A stretch of 64,000 nt of DNA from Alphaproteobacteria bacterium. GTDB lineage: Bacteria; Pseudomonadota; Alphaproteobacteria; Micavibrionales; Micavibrionaceae. Shown here in pieces: positions 1 through 8,747 of this stretch. The DNA lies in contig JAJOJU010000046.1 in NCBI GenBank assembly GCA_021208265.1, positions 1-64,000 of the forward strand, read 5' to 3'. Both the position numbers and the translations under genes were made by a program. A model generated the notes under the pieces. That model was not told where the DNA came from and ran no database searches. It saw nothing but the letters and a program-made list of their open reading frames with translations. Position 1 is the first letter of the stretch. Every line of letters starts with the position of its first letter.

Positions 1-1
1 C

Positions 2-1183
2 TTACTCAATAATTTTAGAAACGACGCCGGCGCCGACAGTGCGGCCACCTTCGCGGATAGCAAAGCGCAGACCTTCGCTCATCGCGATCGGAGCAATCAG
101 CTTCACTTCCAGGTTGTTGATGTTATCGCCAGGCATAACCATTTCTGTGCCGCTGGGGAGCGTACATTCGCCTGTCACGTCAGTTGTACGGAAGTAGAAC
201 TGAGGACGGTAGTTCGTGAAGAACGGCGTGTGACGGCCACCTTCATCCTTGGACAGAATGTAAGCTTCGGCAATGAACTTCGTGTGCGGTGTGATGGAAC
301 CGGGCTGGCACAGAACCTGACCACGCTCGATCTCTTCACGCTTCGTACCACGCAGCAGCGCGCCGATGTTATCACCCGCTTCACCGCTATCCAGCAGCTT
401 GCGGAACATCTCAACGCCTGTGATCGTTGTTTTCGTTGTCGGCTTGATACCTACAATCTCAACTTCATCACCCACCTTCACAATACCTTGCTCGATACGG
501 CCTGTCGCCACTGTACCACGACCGGAAATCGAGAATACGTCTTCCACAGGCATCAGGAACGGACGGTCCTTCGGACGCTCCGGGAGCGGAATGTAATCAT
601 CCACTGCCTTCATCAGTTCGCGGATCTTGTTCTCGCCAATCTCAGCGTCACGGCCTTCCAGAGCCGCCAGAGCAGAACCGGAAATAATCGGAATGTCATC
701 GCCAGGGAATTCGTAAGATGACAGAAGCTCGCGGATCTCCATCTCAACCAGTTCCAAAAGCTCAGGATCATCAACCTGATCCACTTTGTTCAGGAACACC
801 ACCAGAGCAGGAACACCCACCTGACGCGCCAGCAGAATGTGCTCGCGTGTCTGAGGCATGGGCCCATCAGCCGCATTAACCACCAGAATAGCACCGTCCA
901 TCTGGGCAGCACCCGTGATCATGTTCTTCACGTAGTCCGCGTGACCGGGGCAGTCAACGTGCGCGTAGTGACGAGCGTCCGTCTCATACTCAACGTGCGC
1001 CGTAGAAATCGTAATACCGCGCGCTTTCTCTTCAGGCGCCGCATCAATCTGATCATACGCCTTGAATTCCTTAGAAAAATACTTCGTGATCGCCGCTGTC
1101 AGCGTCGTCTTACCATGGTCAACGTGACCAATAGTCCCGATATTCACGTGCGGCTTATTCCGCTCAAACTTCTCTTTTGACAT
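2..1183 (-). CDS. tuf: Elongation factor Tu
   Basis: 393 aa [36 protein letters not shown]..., GTPase motifs [20 protein letters not shown]; complete to stop. Confidence 0.99.
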   Translation of the reverse strand: MSKEKFERNKPHVNIGTIGHVDHGKTTLTAAITKYFSKEFKAYDQIDAAPEEKARGITISTAHVEYETDARHYAHVDCPGHADYVKNMITGAAQMDGAILVVNAADGPMPQTREHILLARQVGVPALVVFLNKVDQVDDPELLELVEMEIRELLSSYEFPGDDIPIISGSALAALEGRDAEIGENKIRELMKAVDDYIPLPERPKDRPFLMPVEDVFSISGRGTVATGRIEQGIVKVGDEVEIVGIKPTTKTTITGVEMFRKLLDSGEAGDNIGALLRGTKREEIERGQVLCQPGSITPHTKFIAEAYILSKDEGGRHTPFFTNYRPQFYFRTTDVTGECTLPSGTEMVMPGDNINNLEVKLIAPIAMSEGLRFAIREGGRTVGAGVVSKIIE

Positions 1184-1213
1184 TTTTTAGTCTCCTTTTT
1201 TCGTATCTGCGGG

Positions 1214-1405
1214 TTAGCAATTATCAAAACCACGGCCCGCAGCAATGCCTGCCAAGGCCAGTTCTTCGAGTTTTTCCATTTGTTCCGGGCTCGGCCTTTT
1301 GACAGGTCTGATGAAAACAATATTTGAAGCTGTATCCCATTCTGCAGGCAAGTCAGTTTTTTGACCCATGTCTGTAGTTTTATCCGACATAGACAAATCC
1401 TCCAT
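1214..1405 (-). CDS. Small hypothetical protein upstream of tuf
   Basis: 63 aa ORF, no recognisable family; co-oriented with tuf. Confidence 0.45.
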   Translation of the reverse strand: MEDLSMSDKTTDMGQKTDLPAEWDTASNIVFIRPVKRPSPEQMEKLEELALAGIAAGRGFDNC

Positions 1406-1507
1406 ATGTTGTTTTGCAAAACACCGATTCCGGTGAAGAACATTTAAAAAACCCGCACGCCTAAGTCAACGGGTTTTACGTACAAATACTGAAAATTATT
1501 GAAAAAT

Positions 1508-1531
1508 TGGAGCGGTGAATGGGATCAACTT
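1508..1531. other. Possible degenerate att site (imperfect copy of tRNA-Gly-TCC 3' end)
   Basis: ggagcggtgaatgggatcaac vs ggagcgggtgatgggaatcgaac at 8406-8428; alignable only with several 1-nt gaps. Confidence 0.3.
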
Positions 1532-1623
1532 AATTACTAAGGCTCTGATTGAAAAACAATTGTGCATCAGTGGTTAACAGATACCACTAAATATACCCCT
1601 TCTTTTTTCCGTGACACACATAG

Positions 1624-2070
1624 CTATAGCTCCGCCATATCAAACCACTGCTTAACAAGGGGGCAAGCCTCAACAGCATTATGCAATATTTTAGTCGCAG
1701 CACGGATCAATATTTCATTTCGTCCAGAATTGCCATCTCCATGCTTTCCCCCGTGGAAAAGATTATTCCTGACACTCAGGCACGCTTGTAGCATTTCTCT
1801 TGTGTCTGAGTCCTTTATCTTTTCCGGAGATGACCAGTATATATTACCATCCTTGTATAGCTGCTTTTTGGGGGGGCTATCAAGAAAATGCCTAATATCA
1901 GCATCAACTGTATCAACGCGCAATTCCTTGTGTACATGGATAATAAATTTTTCCCAGTCCGGCATGGCAGAATCCTTTCTGCCGATTGTTACAAAACCAC
2001 TGTTTTTTAGCGCGTATTCTAACTTTGATATAAAAAGAAAATAATCTTGTGCCGCCTTATTCATGGCCAT
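1624..2070 (-). CDS. HEPN-like protein (putative RNase fold)
   Basis: Translation contains LQACLSVRNNLFHGGKHGDG, a HEPN-type Rx4H motif (R-NNLF-H); start at internal MAMNKAAQD. Confidence 0.65.
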   Translation of the reverse strand: MAMNKAAQDYFLFISKLEYALKNSGFVTIGRKDSAMPDWEKFIIHVHKELRVDTVDADIRHFLDSPPKKQLYKDGNIYWSSPEKIKDSDTREMLQACLSVRNNLFHGGKHGDGNSGRNEILIRAATKILHNAVEACPLVKQWFDMAEL

Positions 2071-2386
2071 CCCCTTTTCTCGTTTTATATTGAAGATATG
2101 CAGAATAGGCAAAAAATACCCCGGTAATCGCATCCAAAGTCATCCAGATTTCTTTGGTCATGTGGATCGTCGCCACCGGGTTGAAAAGAATTGCCACCAT
2201 TGCCCATACCCAGAGCCATACCCCTTGATACCCGCTATTCCATAGCCGATAGCAGATAACCCCGGCACAGCCGCATACAATGATCCGCATGAAGGTATAG
2301 TATCCATAGGGCAGGGGCGCTATGGCGATGAATAACAGCGCCGCTGCCAGAGCAAGTATTTCATATGGAAGATATACATATTTCAT
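2057..2386 (-). CDS. Small multi-span membrane protein, DUF6804-like
   Basis: 109 aa, hydrophobic segments, PYGYYTFMRI and FNPVATIHMTKEIW motifs; overlaps HEPN-like gene by 14 nt. Confidence 0.65.
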   Translation of the reverse strand: MKYVYLPYEILALAAALLFIAIAPLPYGYYTFMRIIVCGCAGVICYRLWNSGYQGVWLWVWAMVAILFNPVATIHMTKEIWMTLDAITGVFFAYSAYLQYKTRKGDGHE

Positions 2387-2387
2387 A

Positions 2388-3029
2388 TTACGAAATATGA
2401 CTTATAAGATTTGAAAATGCACTTTCCATTTGCTCAATGGATTGTTGTCCTTGAGAAACGACTTTACTCATATGAAATGGAATTTTCTGTGCCTTTAATG
2501 ACTTGGCTTTTTCCAAACCTTTTTGAGCAATGCTCAAACAGTCCTCTCGCTTGTTAAGCATCGCATAGACATTGGCTAATCCCATGTATGCAGCCAACTG
2601 ATTATCATCGAGACATATGGCCGATTCCAGAGTGTTTCTCACTATTCCATAATGATGCGACATTTTTTTCTCACTGAATGATGATGCTTGCAAAAGGGAT
2701 TTTAGAGCATCCACCGATGGCATACCAACTTTACAAAGTATTGCAGAAACTTGAGTGCATCCAACCCCTTCTACATATCCTTGTTTTCCAAGCGTTTCAT
2801 AAAAGTGAACAAGGCGCAGTTCCATTGACGTAATGACGAAAACCTCGAACATAGGATCATCGCCAAATTTCTCTACAAGTTCACTGATTAGCCTTGGGTT
2901 AACATTATGCCACGGACGAGTTCTCATAAACCAATCTCGCCGCTCATCAGCATTTTTATTCATGTGAAATGGTTTTGTTGTATTCTCGTTAGAAATTTTT
3001 TGTCCCAGCAGTTTACTTAAAAATCTCAT
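2388..3029 (-). CDS. Hypothetical protein with TPR-like helical segment
   Basis: 213 aa; LDDNQLAAYMGLANVYAMLNKREDCLSIAQKGLEKAK resembles a TPR; 1-nt gap to next gene. Confidence 0.55.
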   Translation of the reverse strand: MRFLSKLLGQKISNENTTKPFHMNKNADERRDWFMRTRPWHNVNPRLISELVEKFGDDPMFEVFVITSMELRLVHFYETLGKQGYVEGVGCTQVSAILCKVGMPSVDALKSLLQASSFSEKKMSHHYGIVRNTLESAICLDDNQLAAYMGLANVYAMLNKREDCLSIAQKGLEKAKSLKAQKIPFHMSKVVSQGQQSIEQMESAFSNLISHIS

Positions 3030-3041
3030 ATCAAACTCCTC

Positions 3042-3078
3042 AAAGAAAAATCACCAGAAGCTGTCCTTCTTCTGGTGA
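3042..3078 (-). terminator. Intrinsic terminator
   Basis: Perfect 10-bp stem tcaccagaag/cttctggtga (3051-3060/3069-3078), 8-nt loop, followed on minus strand by TTTTTCTTT. Confidence 0.8.
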
Positions 3079-3096
3079 CCGGGAGTTTTCAAGCCG

Positions 3097-3195
3097 CTAT
3101 AAGACGACCACGACGGCCTTTACGCCGAAACGCTGGACATACGCCGCCGCCTCCCGGTCATAGACCGAGAAGCGACGTGTTGACGGATACGTCAT
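3097..3195 (-). CDS. Candidate 32-aa small protein
   Basis: ATG...TAG ORF MTYPSTRRFSVYDREAAAYVQRFGVKAVVVVL inside the inverted repeats; weak RBS. Confidence 0.35.
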   Translation of the reverse strand: MTYPSTRRFSVYDREAAAYVQRFGVKAVVVVL

Positions 3196-3249
3196 CCGCT
3201 TATAGAGGGCTTGAAAAGGCCCAGCCTGCCAAAGAGACAAGCTGTGTTC

Positions 3250-3277
3250 ATCATATAGGGCAATGTTTTGATTTCAA
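3250..3277 (-). promoter_or_regulatory. Sigma70-like promoter for the small transcript
   Basis: Minus strand TTGAAA-N16-TATGAT. Confidence 0.45.
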
Positions 3278-3320
3278 ATAAAAGTTGTGCTTATCGAGAA
3301 ACAAGCATTAATCTGACCGA

Positions 3321-4205
3321 ATGACCGGCATAATTACAGAACTTCAAAGGGAGGCCATGGACACCAATGTCCGCATTTCCGATCTTTTGCGGAAAGCGCT
3401 TCTTGTTGCGCGTAAACTGAAAATTCCTGACATAGAGACATGGGTTCTGTCAGAATTGAACGGTTATGAAACTGAAGAAATACCAAAATACCGCCATGTG
3501 AGAGGCGAAATAAAAGCCTTTAATACCTATAATGGGGTATGGATGCCTATTATGTTTTCGGAAAGCGACACGCATACGCACCGAACCTTAACTCACAGGA
3601 CATGCAGCCAACCTGTTTCCGAATTAGAAGCGCTGATAGAAAATGGCTCTGGTCAGTTGGGTATGAGATACACCCCAGAAATAGAGGCACGATTGATGAG
3701 AGCGGCGGATATGCCTTTCCCTCCCATGTTGCTGGTTTCTGAATCAAGCCTGCACGGAATACTAGATTGCGTGAGAACCACCATTCTTGAGTGGGCTTTG
3801 AAACTGGAGGAACAAGGAATTGTGGGGGAAAATTTATCGTTTTCTCAGAAAGAGAAAGAAGCAGCTTCCACCGTGACGATCAATGTGGAGACAATGTCAT
3901 ATTCACAAATACAAGCTGGCACTGTCAACTCATCTCAATCTATGGAAAATGAAATTGATTTTGGCCAGTTAAATGAGTTTATTGAGCGACTCGAAAAATC
4001 ATTATCGGAGCTGACCCTTGATAAAGAACAAGCAGCGGAGTTATCAAGTGAAGTATCTACAGTTAAAGCGCAAACAGCGTCGCCAAAGCCTAAACAAAAT
4101 ATCATCAAGGAATCACTTCGCTCCATCAGGACGATTCTGGAAGGTGCTGCCGGAAACATTTCCGCTGATGGGTTGCTAGAGATCATGAGTAATATCAATT
4201 TCTAA
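3321..4205 (+). CDS. AbiTii-domain-like protein (abortive-infection related)
   Basis: 294 aa; N-terminus LLRKALLVARKLKIPDIETWVLSELNGYETEEIPKYRHVRGEIKAFNTYNGVWMPI resembles the AbiTii domain. Confidence 0.75.
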   Translation: MTGIITELQREAMDTNVRISDLLRKALLVARKLKIPDIETWVLSELNGYETEEIPKYRHVRGEIKAFNTYNGVWMPIMFSESDTHTHRTLTHRTCSQPVSELEALIENGSGQLGMRYTPEIEARLMRAADMPFPPMLLVSESSLHGILDCVRTTILEWALKLEEQGIVGENLSFSQKEKEAASTVTINVETMSYSQIQAGTVNSSQSMENEIDFGQLNEFIERLEKSLSELTLDKEQAAELSSEVSTVKAQTASPKPKQNIIKESLRSIRTILEGAAGNISADGLLEIMSNINF

Positions 4206-4210
4206 AACTT

Positions 4211-5299
4211 CTATTTGTGCGTTCTCTTGCATATTTCAGCCAGCAGAGCATCCGACGGAACGTCATGCAACTCAGTTTTTCCCTTCCCGATCCCCTGTAT
4301 GGCTTTATGTTGGTCACGCTGGCTCAGAGTGCCGTAGGAATTGTATGTGGTCATGGCATGTTCGTGACCAAGGTTCTGGCTGATTGCTTTTACCTGTATC
4401 TGGCTGCAATTATCCATCGCCCAGATCACCAGCATCTTTCTAAACGAATGAGGGCGATAATACGGCACACCGGCCAACAGGAAGGCATTTTTGAAAATAT
4501 CACGTACCGCTGAGGCATTCGCCCAATGCTCCCGTGACAACCCCGCAGATTCAAACTTCATCTTCTCAGGGTTGTTTTCCACGCGCTCTTTAGGAAAAAG
4601 TGGATCATTATCTTTCATCCCAAGCTGATCCCGCGCATAGGTAATCCAATCCACCACGATTTCCTCCCAGAGCGGATCAAAAGGCATGAAGAAAGTCGTT
4701 ATACCCTTGCGGTTTTTCGTTCTGACATGTCTGGGATCTTGCCAGATTTCTCTTTTGGGCAAATCCACGTCTTTCATTTTTAGACTTATCAGGGCTGCGT
4801 CGCGCACACCGGAAAGGGCGGTGAATGCCATGATCGCCCGGTTGCGTTTTTCAATATCGTTGCCCACGGGCATGGCTTGTAAAGCCTGCCGCACTTCCTC
4901 AATCGTCGGAGGCGGAGACTCGCGGGTTGCCCTCCCCGCTCGTTCGTCATTATTAGAGAGCCTCAAATAACCCACCGCGCTGCCATCGACTTTGCGTATG
5001 CCCTGCGGATGCGTGGCAAGCCACCTGAAAAACTCCCGGACATGGCCCAGAGTCGAACGCACTGTGGAAAGGCTCAGAGGAACGTCCTTTACGTTTTTCT
5101 GTTTGATCAGCCAGACCTTGAAACTTTTGGCCTGCTCCGCGTTGAAAGTCGTAAAATCTTTCAGGCCGGTTGATTGTTCAAACAAATTGATGGCTTTCCA
5201 TACCGCATCCACGGTGCGCGGCTCCCGGTATGAGCCGTGGATTAAAGCATCTTCATACTGCTTCTTGAAACGCTCATTCAGGGGGTTAAATCCAGCCAT
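4211..5299 (-). CDS. Tyrosine recombinase/integrase
   Basis: 362 aa; ALSGVRDAALISLKMKDVD and HSFRKMLVIWAMDNC / LGHEHAMTTYNSYG catalytic-region motifs. Confidence 0.9.
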   Translation of the reverse strand: MAGFNPLNERFKKQYEDALIHGSYREPRTVDAVWKAINLFEQSTGLKDFTTFNAEQAKSFKVWLIKQKNVKDVPLSLSTVRSTLGHVREFFRWLATHPQGIRKVDGSAVGYLRLSNNDERAGRATRESPPPTIEEVRQALQAMPVGNDIEKRNRAIMAFTALSGVRDAALISLKMKDVDLPKREIWQDPRHVRTKNRKGITTFFMPFDPLWEEIVVDWITYARDQLGMKDNDPLFPKERVENNPEKMKFESAGLSREHWANASAVRDIFKNAFLLAGVPYYRPHSFRKMLVIWAMDNCSQIQVKAISQNLGHEHAMTTYNSYGTLSQRDQHKAIQGIGKGKTELHDVPSDALLAEICKRTHK

Positions 5300-5384
5300 A
5301 GCTGTTCTCCTTTCTCAGTTTCACATTTACGAGGCGAATTGTTCACCCCATTATGTTGCTTGGTAGCCCCGTGCAGGTATCGGG

Positions 5385-5786
5385 CTAAGGATGATTTTCA
5401 TCCCATTTTTCTCCCTTAACGGCCTTGTGTATTTTGGTGTCGCAGACTGAACAGCGCGCCCCAAACAAGACGGTATTATTCGGATTGAGTATAAGACTCC
5501 CGGTATCAAGTTTGGGGGATCTTGGCATTTGGCATTTACAGCAAAACAGCTCATGTTCGGCACAGGGCTTCTTGCGGCTTTTTTGCTTCCGCTCCAAAAA
5601 CCGTTTCAAATCGCTGCTGTGGACAAGGTGCGGACGGGTCATAGGAAGGCGCTTCAAGCCTTCCTCACTAATCCAGCGCCTGACGGTATTCACATTGATC
5701 CCGAATAAATCGGCGATTTGCTCGACCGTATAGGTGTAGTTGTCCTTAATCCGGCGCAGAGAGTATCGACGCAGTTTCTTAGACAT
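5385..5786 (-). CDS. HTH protein with C-terminal CxxC...CxxC zinc-ribbon-like region
   Basis: 133 aa; TVEQIADLFGINVNTVRRWISEEGL HTH, then CCKC...CSVC. Confidence 0.7.
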   Translation of the reverse strand: MSKKLRRYSLRRIKDNYTYTVEQIADLFGINVNTVRRWISEEGLKRLPMTRPHLVHSSDLKRFLERKQKSRKKPCAEHELFCCKCQMPRSPKLDTGSLILNPNNTVLFGARCSVCDTKIHKAVKGEKWDENHP

Positions 5787-6003
5787 TCAGCCCCTCGATC
5801 AAGGCGCGTATATCTTCCACACGCCACGCGGTCATTTTGGGGCCGAGTTTTACCGGCTTTGGATAGCGGCCTTCCTTAACTCCAGCCCACCATGTAGATT
5901 TGCTGACGGGAAAAACTCTCAATACTTCCGGCAATCTTACAAAGCCAGTTTCTGGTAAAATTTGATTTCGCATGATGGTTCTCCTTCGTTTTGTTGAAAC
6001 CAA
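5779..6003 (-). CDS. AlpA-family transcriptional regulator / excisionase-like
   Basis: 74 aa; FVRLPEVLRVFPVSKSTWWAGVKEGRYPKPVKLGPKMTAWRVEDI. Confidence 0.85.
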   Translation of the reverse strand: MVSTKRRRTIMRNQILPETGFVRLPEVLRVFPVSKSTWWAGVKEGRYPKPVKLGPKMTAWRVEDIRALIEGLNV

Positions 6004-6068
6004 GGAAAGCCTATGCTGTATGAAATGATTTTTGGCCGTACAGAAAAATCGAAAACCTTATACGGTTT

Positions 6069-7004
6069 TCATTCCTGCTTTGTCAGGGCATCCCGAGGCA
6101 AAAACGGTAATGCGTTTTTTATCCAGCGCCGCACAGTATCCTGATCTACCGATAAACCGAGCAATTCAATGTCGTGGACTAAGTCAGGAATCGCCGGACT
6201 CTTTTTTGCGTTCGGGTCATATCCGTATCCTTTGATTATAGCCCCTAAGAGAATTTTATGAATTGTCGTTCTTTCGCGGGATTCCAGCTTATCAGCTTGA
6301 GATTCTTCAAGAGCGGCGGCCAGAGCATCGACCTGGGCCTGTAAATCTTCAATGCTGGTTTTGCTCTTTTCCGACAGCTCTTCATAAAGTTTTCTCCAGT
6401 CAGGCGCGGATGTGACCGGAGCACGGCTGGCGAGAATTTCTTTCATGCGGGCAGGGATCGGAACATTATTACGCTCCGCCCATGCAATAAAATCGGCTGG
6501 CTTCACGGGATCGGTCAGTTCACCGACAGAAACAGCGCGTCCGGCAACCTCATGCAATTTGCGGTAAGAATTAACAAACGGCGAGAGATAAGACATTATG
6601 CCTTTCATTCGCCCCAAGAACACGACCTCAGGATCTTTGCCAAAACTAAGGGCTATGGCTTCATCCAACGACCAGTAGGGCATACGGCTCCAATGATCAC
6701 AATCAGCATCAGCCTTTTTCTGATGGAAAAATCGCCGCCGATCTCTTTCGGAAAGTTGCTTTTCGTATTCTTGATCATAAAGTTCCCTGACCTGCTTTTG
6801 GGGAAGGTTTTCAAGTTCCTGCCTGTATTCCTCGGACTTTTTGAAAACCTCGTCTGTAACGGGCAGCAGCGGTTCTTCATCTTCATAGATGCCATCATTG
6901 AAACCGTATCTTTTGGCTATGGGGGAAGGGTATGGCTCACGCAGTTCAGGGAATTTGCGCGCAACAAGAAATTCAATGTAATCGGGCGTTGGAAGCGTAC
7001 TCAT
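6069..7004 (-). CDS. Island hypothetical protein, translationally coupled to integrase
   Basis: 311 aa, coiled-coil segment and C-terminal helical segment (SVDQDTVRRWIKNALPFLP); 4-nt overlap with 7001-8248. Confidence 0.7.
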   Translation of the reverse strand: MSTLPTPDYIEFLVARKFPELREPYPSPIAKRYGFNDGIYEDEEPLLPVTDEVFKKSEEYRQELENLPQKQVRELYDQEYEKQLSERDRRRFFHQKKADADCDHWSRMPYWSLDEAIALSFGKDPEVVFLGRMKGIMSYLSPFVNSYRKLHEVAGRAVSVGELTDPVKPADFIAWAERNNVPIPARMKEILASRAPVTSAPDWRKLYEELSEKSKTSIEDLQAQVDALAAALEESQADKLESRERTTIHKILLGAIIKGYGYDPNAKKSPAIPDLVHDIELLGLSVDQDTVRRWIKNALPFLPRDALTKQE

Positions 7005-8248
7005 TGTTCTGCTCTTTTTCTGCCCAGATCAAAGGCTCCGACAATTACTTGGCCACCAGTCGCTATCTCATCCAGATAATCCGCCCAGTCCTGCATCATT
7101 TTGGCGCGTTCATCCAGAAATTGAGCGCGGTCATACGCCCGGTCAATCTTACTTTTGTGGGCATGAGCAAGCTGTCGATCCACAACCTCGTGTCTATAGC
7201 CCAGCTTTTCCTTGATGGTACTCATGGCCAGCGCGCGAAAGCCATGTCCGGTCATGCGCCCCTTATATCCCATGCGTCCGATGGCAAAAAGAACTGTGTT
7301 ATTTGACATGGCCTGTTTAGGGCGCACCTGACTGGGAAAAACCCAATCCGTATTCAGATGCCCCGTTTCTTCATGCTGTTCTTTCAGAATGGCAATCGCT
7401 TGCCGGGAAAGCGGAACAATATGAGGTTTTCCCATCTTCATGCGTTCTGCCGGTATTTCCCAAACGGCGTTCTCAAAATCAATTTCATGCCATTTTGCGT
7501 GTATCATTTCCGTAGTGCGCGTGAAGCATAACATTAAAAGCCTTATAGCCCTGCGCGTCCGGGCATACAGGCGCGCATCATTTTTTTCAAGCACGTTCAG
7601 GAATTGAGGCATCTCCCTTATATCAAGACAATGAAAGTGCTGTGTTTTTCCTGCTTTCAAAGCCCCTTTTAAATCAGCCGCCGAATCACGCTTACAGCGG
7701 CCCGAAGAAATGCCATACCGGAAAATCTGACCACAAATCTGTTTTACCCGCGCGGCCACATCCAGCGCGCCCCGTTTCTCGATTCTCCTTAAAACACTTT
7801 CCAGCAAATCCGGCGGATCAATATCTGCAATAGGGCGTTTTCCGATAAATGGAAAAATATCAATCTCCAAGCGCCGCATAACATTCCGGGCATGGGCGGG
7901 TGTCCATTTCCCTTTCTGGTTTTCATGCCATTCACGAGCGACGACCTCGAATGTATTCCGGGATTTACGAACAGCCTGCTTGCGTTGCTGCTTCTTTTCC
8001 TCAGAAGGATCTTTTCCTGCGGCCAGCAACTTTTTTGCCTGATCTCGCTTCTCTCGCGCGTCTGCCAGAGTCACGATGGGATATACTCCCAGCGCGAGAA
8101 GTTTTTCTTTGCTCAAGAAATAGTATTTAAGCCGCCAGTAACGCGCGCCATCAGTGCGTACATACAGATAAAGCCCACCGCCATCAGCCAGTTTATATGG
8201 CTTTTCCTTGGGCTTTGCAGCACGGCATGTTTTGTCCGATAATTTCAC
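7001..8248 (-). CDS. P4-type tyrosine integrase (DUF4102 arm-binding N-terminus)
   Basis: 415 aa; KLSDKTCRAAKPKEKPYKLADGGGLYLYVRTDGARYWRLKY; downstream of tRNA-Gly 3' end. Confidence 0.95.
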   Translation of the reverse strand: MKLSDKTCRAAKPKEKPYKLADGGGLYLYVRTDGARYWRLKYYFLSKEKLLALGVYPIVTLADAREKRDQAKKLLAAGKDPSEEKKQQRKQAVRKSRNTFEVVAREWHENQKGKWTPAHARNVMRRLEIDIFPFIGKRPIADIDPPDLLESVLRRIEKRGALDVAARVKQICGQIFRYGISSGRCKRDSAADLKGALKAGKTQHFHCLDIREMPQFLNVLEKNDARLYARTRRAIRLLMLCFTRTTEMIHAKWHEIDFENAVWEIPAERMKMGKPHIVPLSRQAIAILKEQHEETGHLNTDWVFPSQVRPKQAMSNNTVLFAIGRMGYKGRMTGHGFRALAMSTIKEKLGYRHEVVDRQLAHAHKSKIDRAYDRAQFLDERAKMMQDWADYLDEIATGGQVIVGAFDLGRKRAEQ

Positions 8249-8404
8249 CAGATACCCCTAAGATAAAAGATACCCCCGTAAAGTACCCCTAAAATTCTTG
8301 GATGTAAATGGATGGGTTAATGTTTAATCGGACAAAAATACATAGGATTTCAGCGCCTTTATTGCATTATTCTGGATTATCTCGGACGCTATCAAATAAA
8401 GAAA

Positions 8405-8478
8405 TGGAGCGGGTGATGGGAATCGAACCCACATAGCTAGCTTGGAAGGCTAGAGCTTTACCACTAAGCTACACCCGC
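8405..8478 (-). tRNA. tRNA-Gly (TCC)
   Basis: Cloverleaf: acceptor GCGGGTG/CACCCGC, anticodon loop CTTCCAA, T-arm GGGTTCGATTCCC, CCA encoded. Confidence 0.95.
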
Positions 8479-8601
8479 ATTTGATAACCGCAGTCTTAAC
8501 ATTTTTTCAGGCGGCGTCAACAATTTAAGGGACATGCGTAATGGGTTTCCGGAACGGGCACCGGTCCCGCTTATAGTGAAGCCTGTCCATAATTCAAGGA
8601 A

Positions 8602-8676
8602 TGGAGCGGGAAACGGGGATCGAACCCGCGGCCCTCAGCTTGGGAAGCTGATGCTCTACCACTGAGCTATTCCCGC
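8602..8676 (-). tRNA. tRNA-Gly (CCC)
   Basis: Acceptor GCGGGAA/TTCCCGC, anticodon loop TTCCCAA, T-arm GGGTTCGATCCCC. Confidence 0.93.
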
Positions 8677-8747
8677 CCGCCAAAAGAATGGTGCGAGATA
8701 AGCAGCTTTTTACGATAACTGCAAGCCCCCACCACAGGGCCTAAGGG

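Larger units (their letters stand above)
3042..3242 (-). ncRNA. Candidate small transcript (sRNA or sORF mRNA) with flanking 18-19 nt inverted repeats
   Basis: Inverted repeat ttttcaagccgctataag (3086-3103) / cttatagagggcttgaaaa (3199-3217); promoter-like and terminator elements at either end. Confidence 0.45.

Noticed and set aside
175-1180. Long ORFs antisense to tuf (e.g. 230-721, 839-1180)
   Set aside because: Fully overlap a highly conserved gene; low-complexity antisense translations typical of coding DNA read backwards.
1447-1477. Hairpin aaaacccg...cgggtttt upstream of the small ORF near tuf
   Set aside because: Short stem, large 15-nt loop; may be a weak terminator but not strong enough to annotate.
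3075-3281. 68-aa plus-strand ORF over the candidate sRNA unit
   Set aside because: Pro/Arg-rich translation antisense to the promoter-sORF-terminator arrangement; no RBS; the minus-strand interpretation fits the terminator better.
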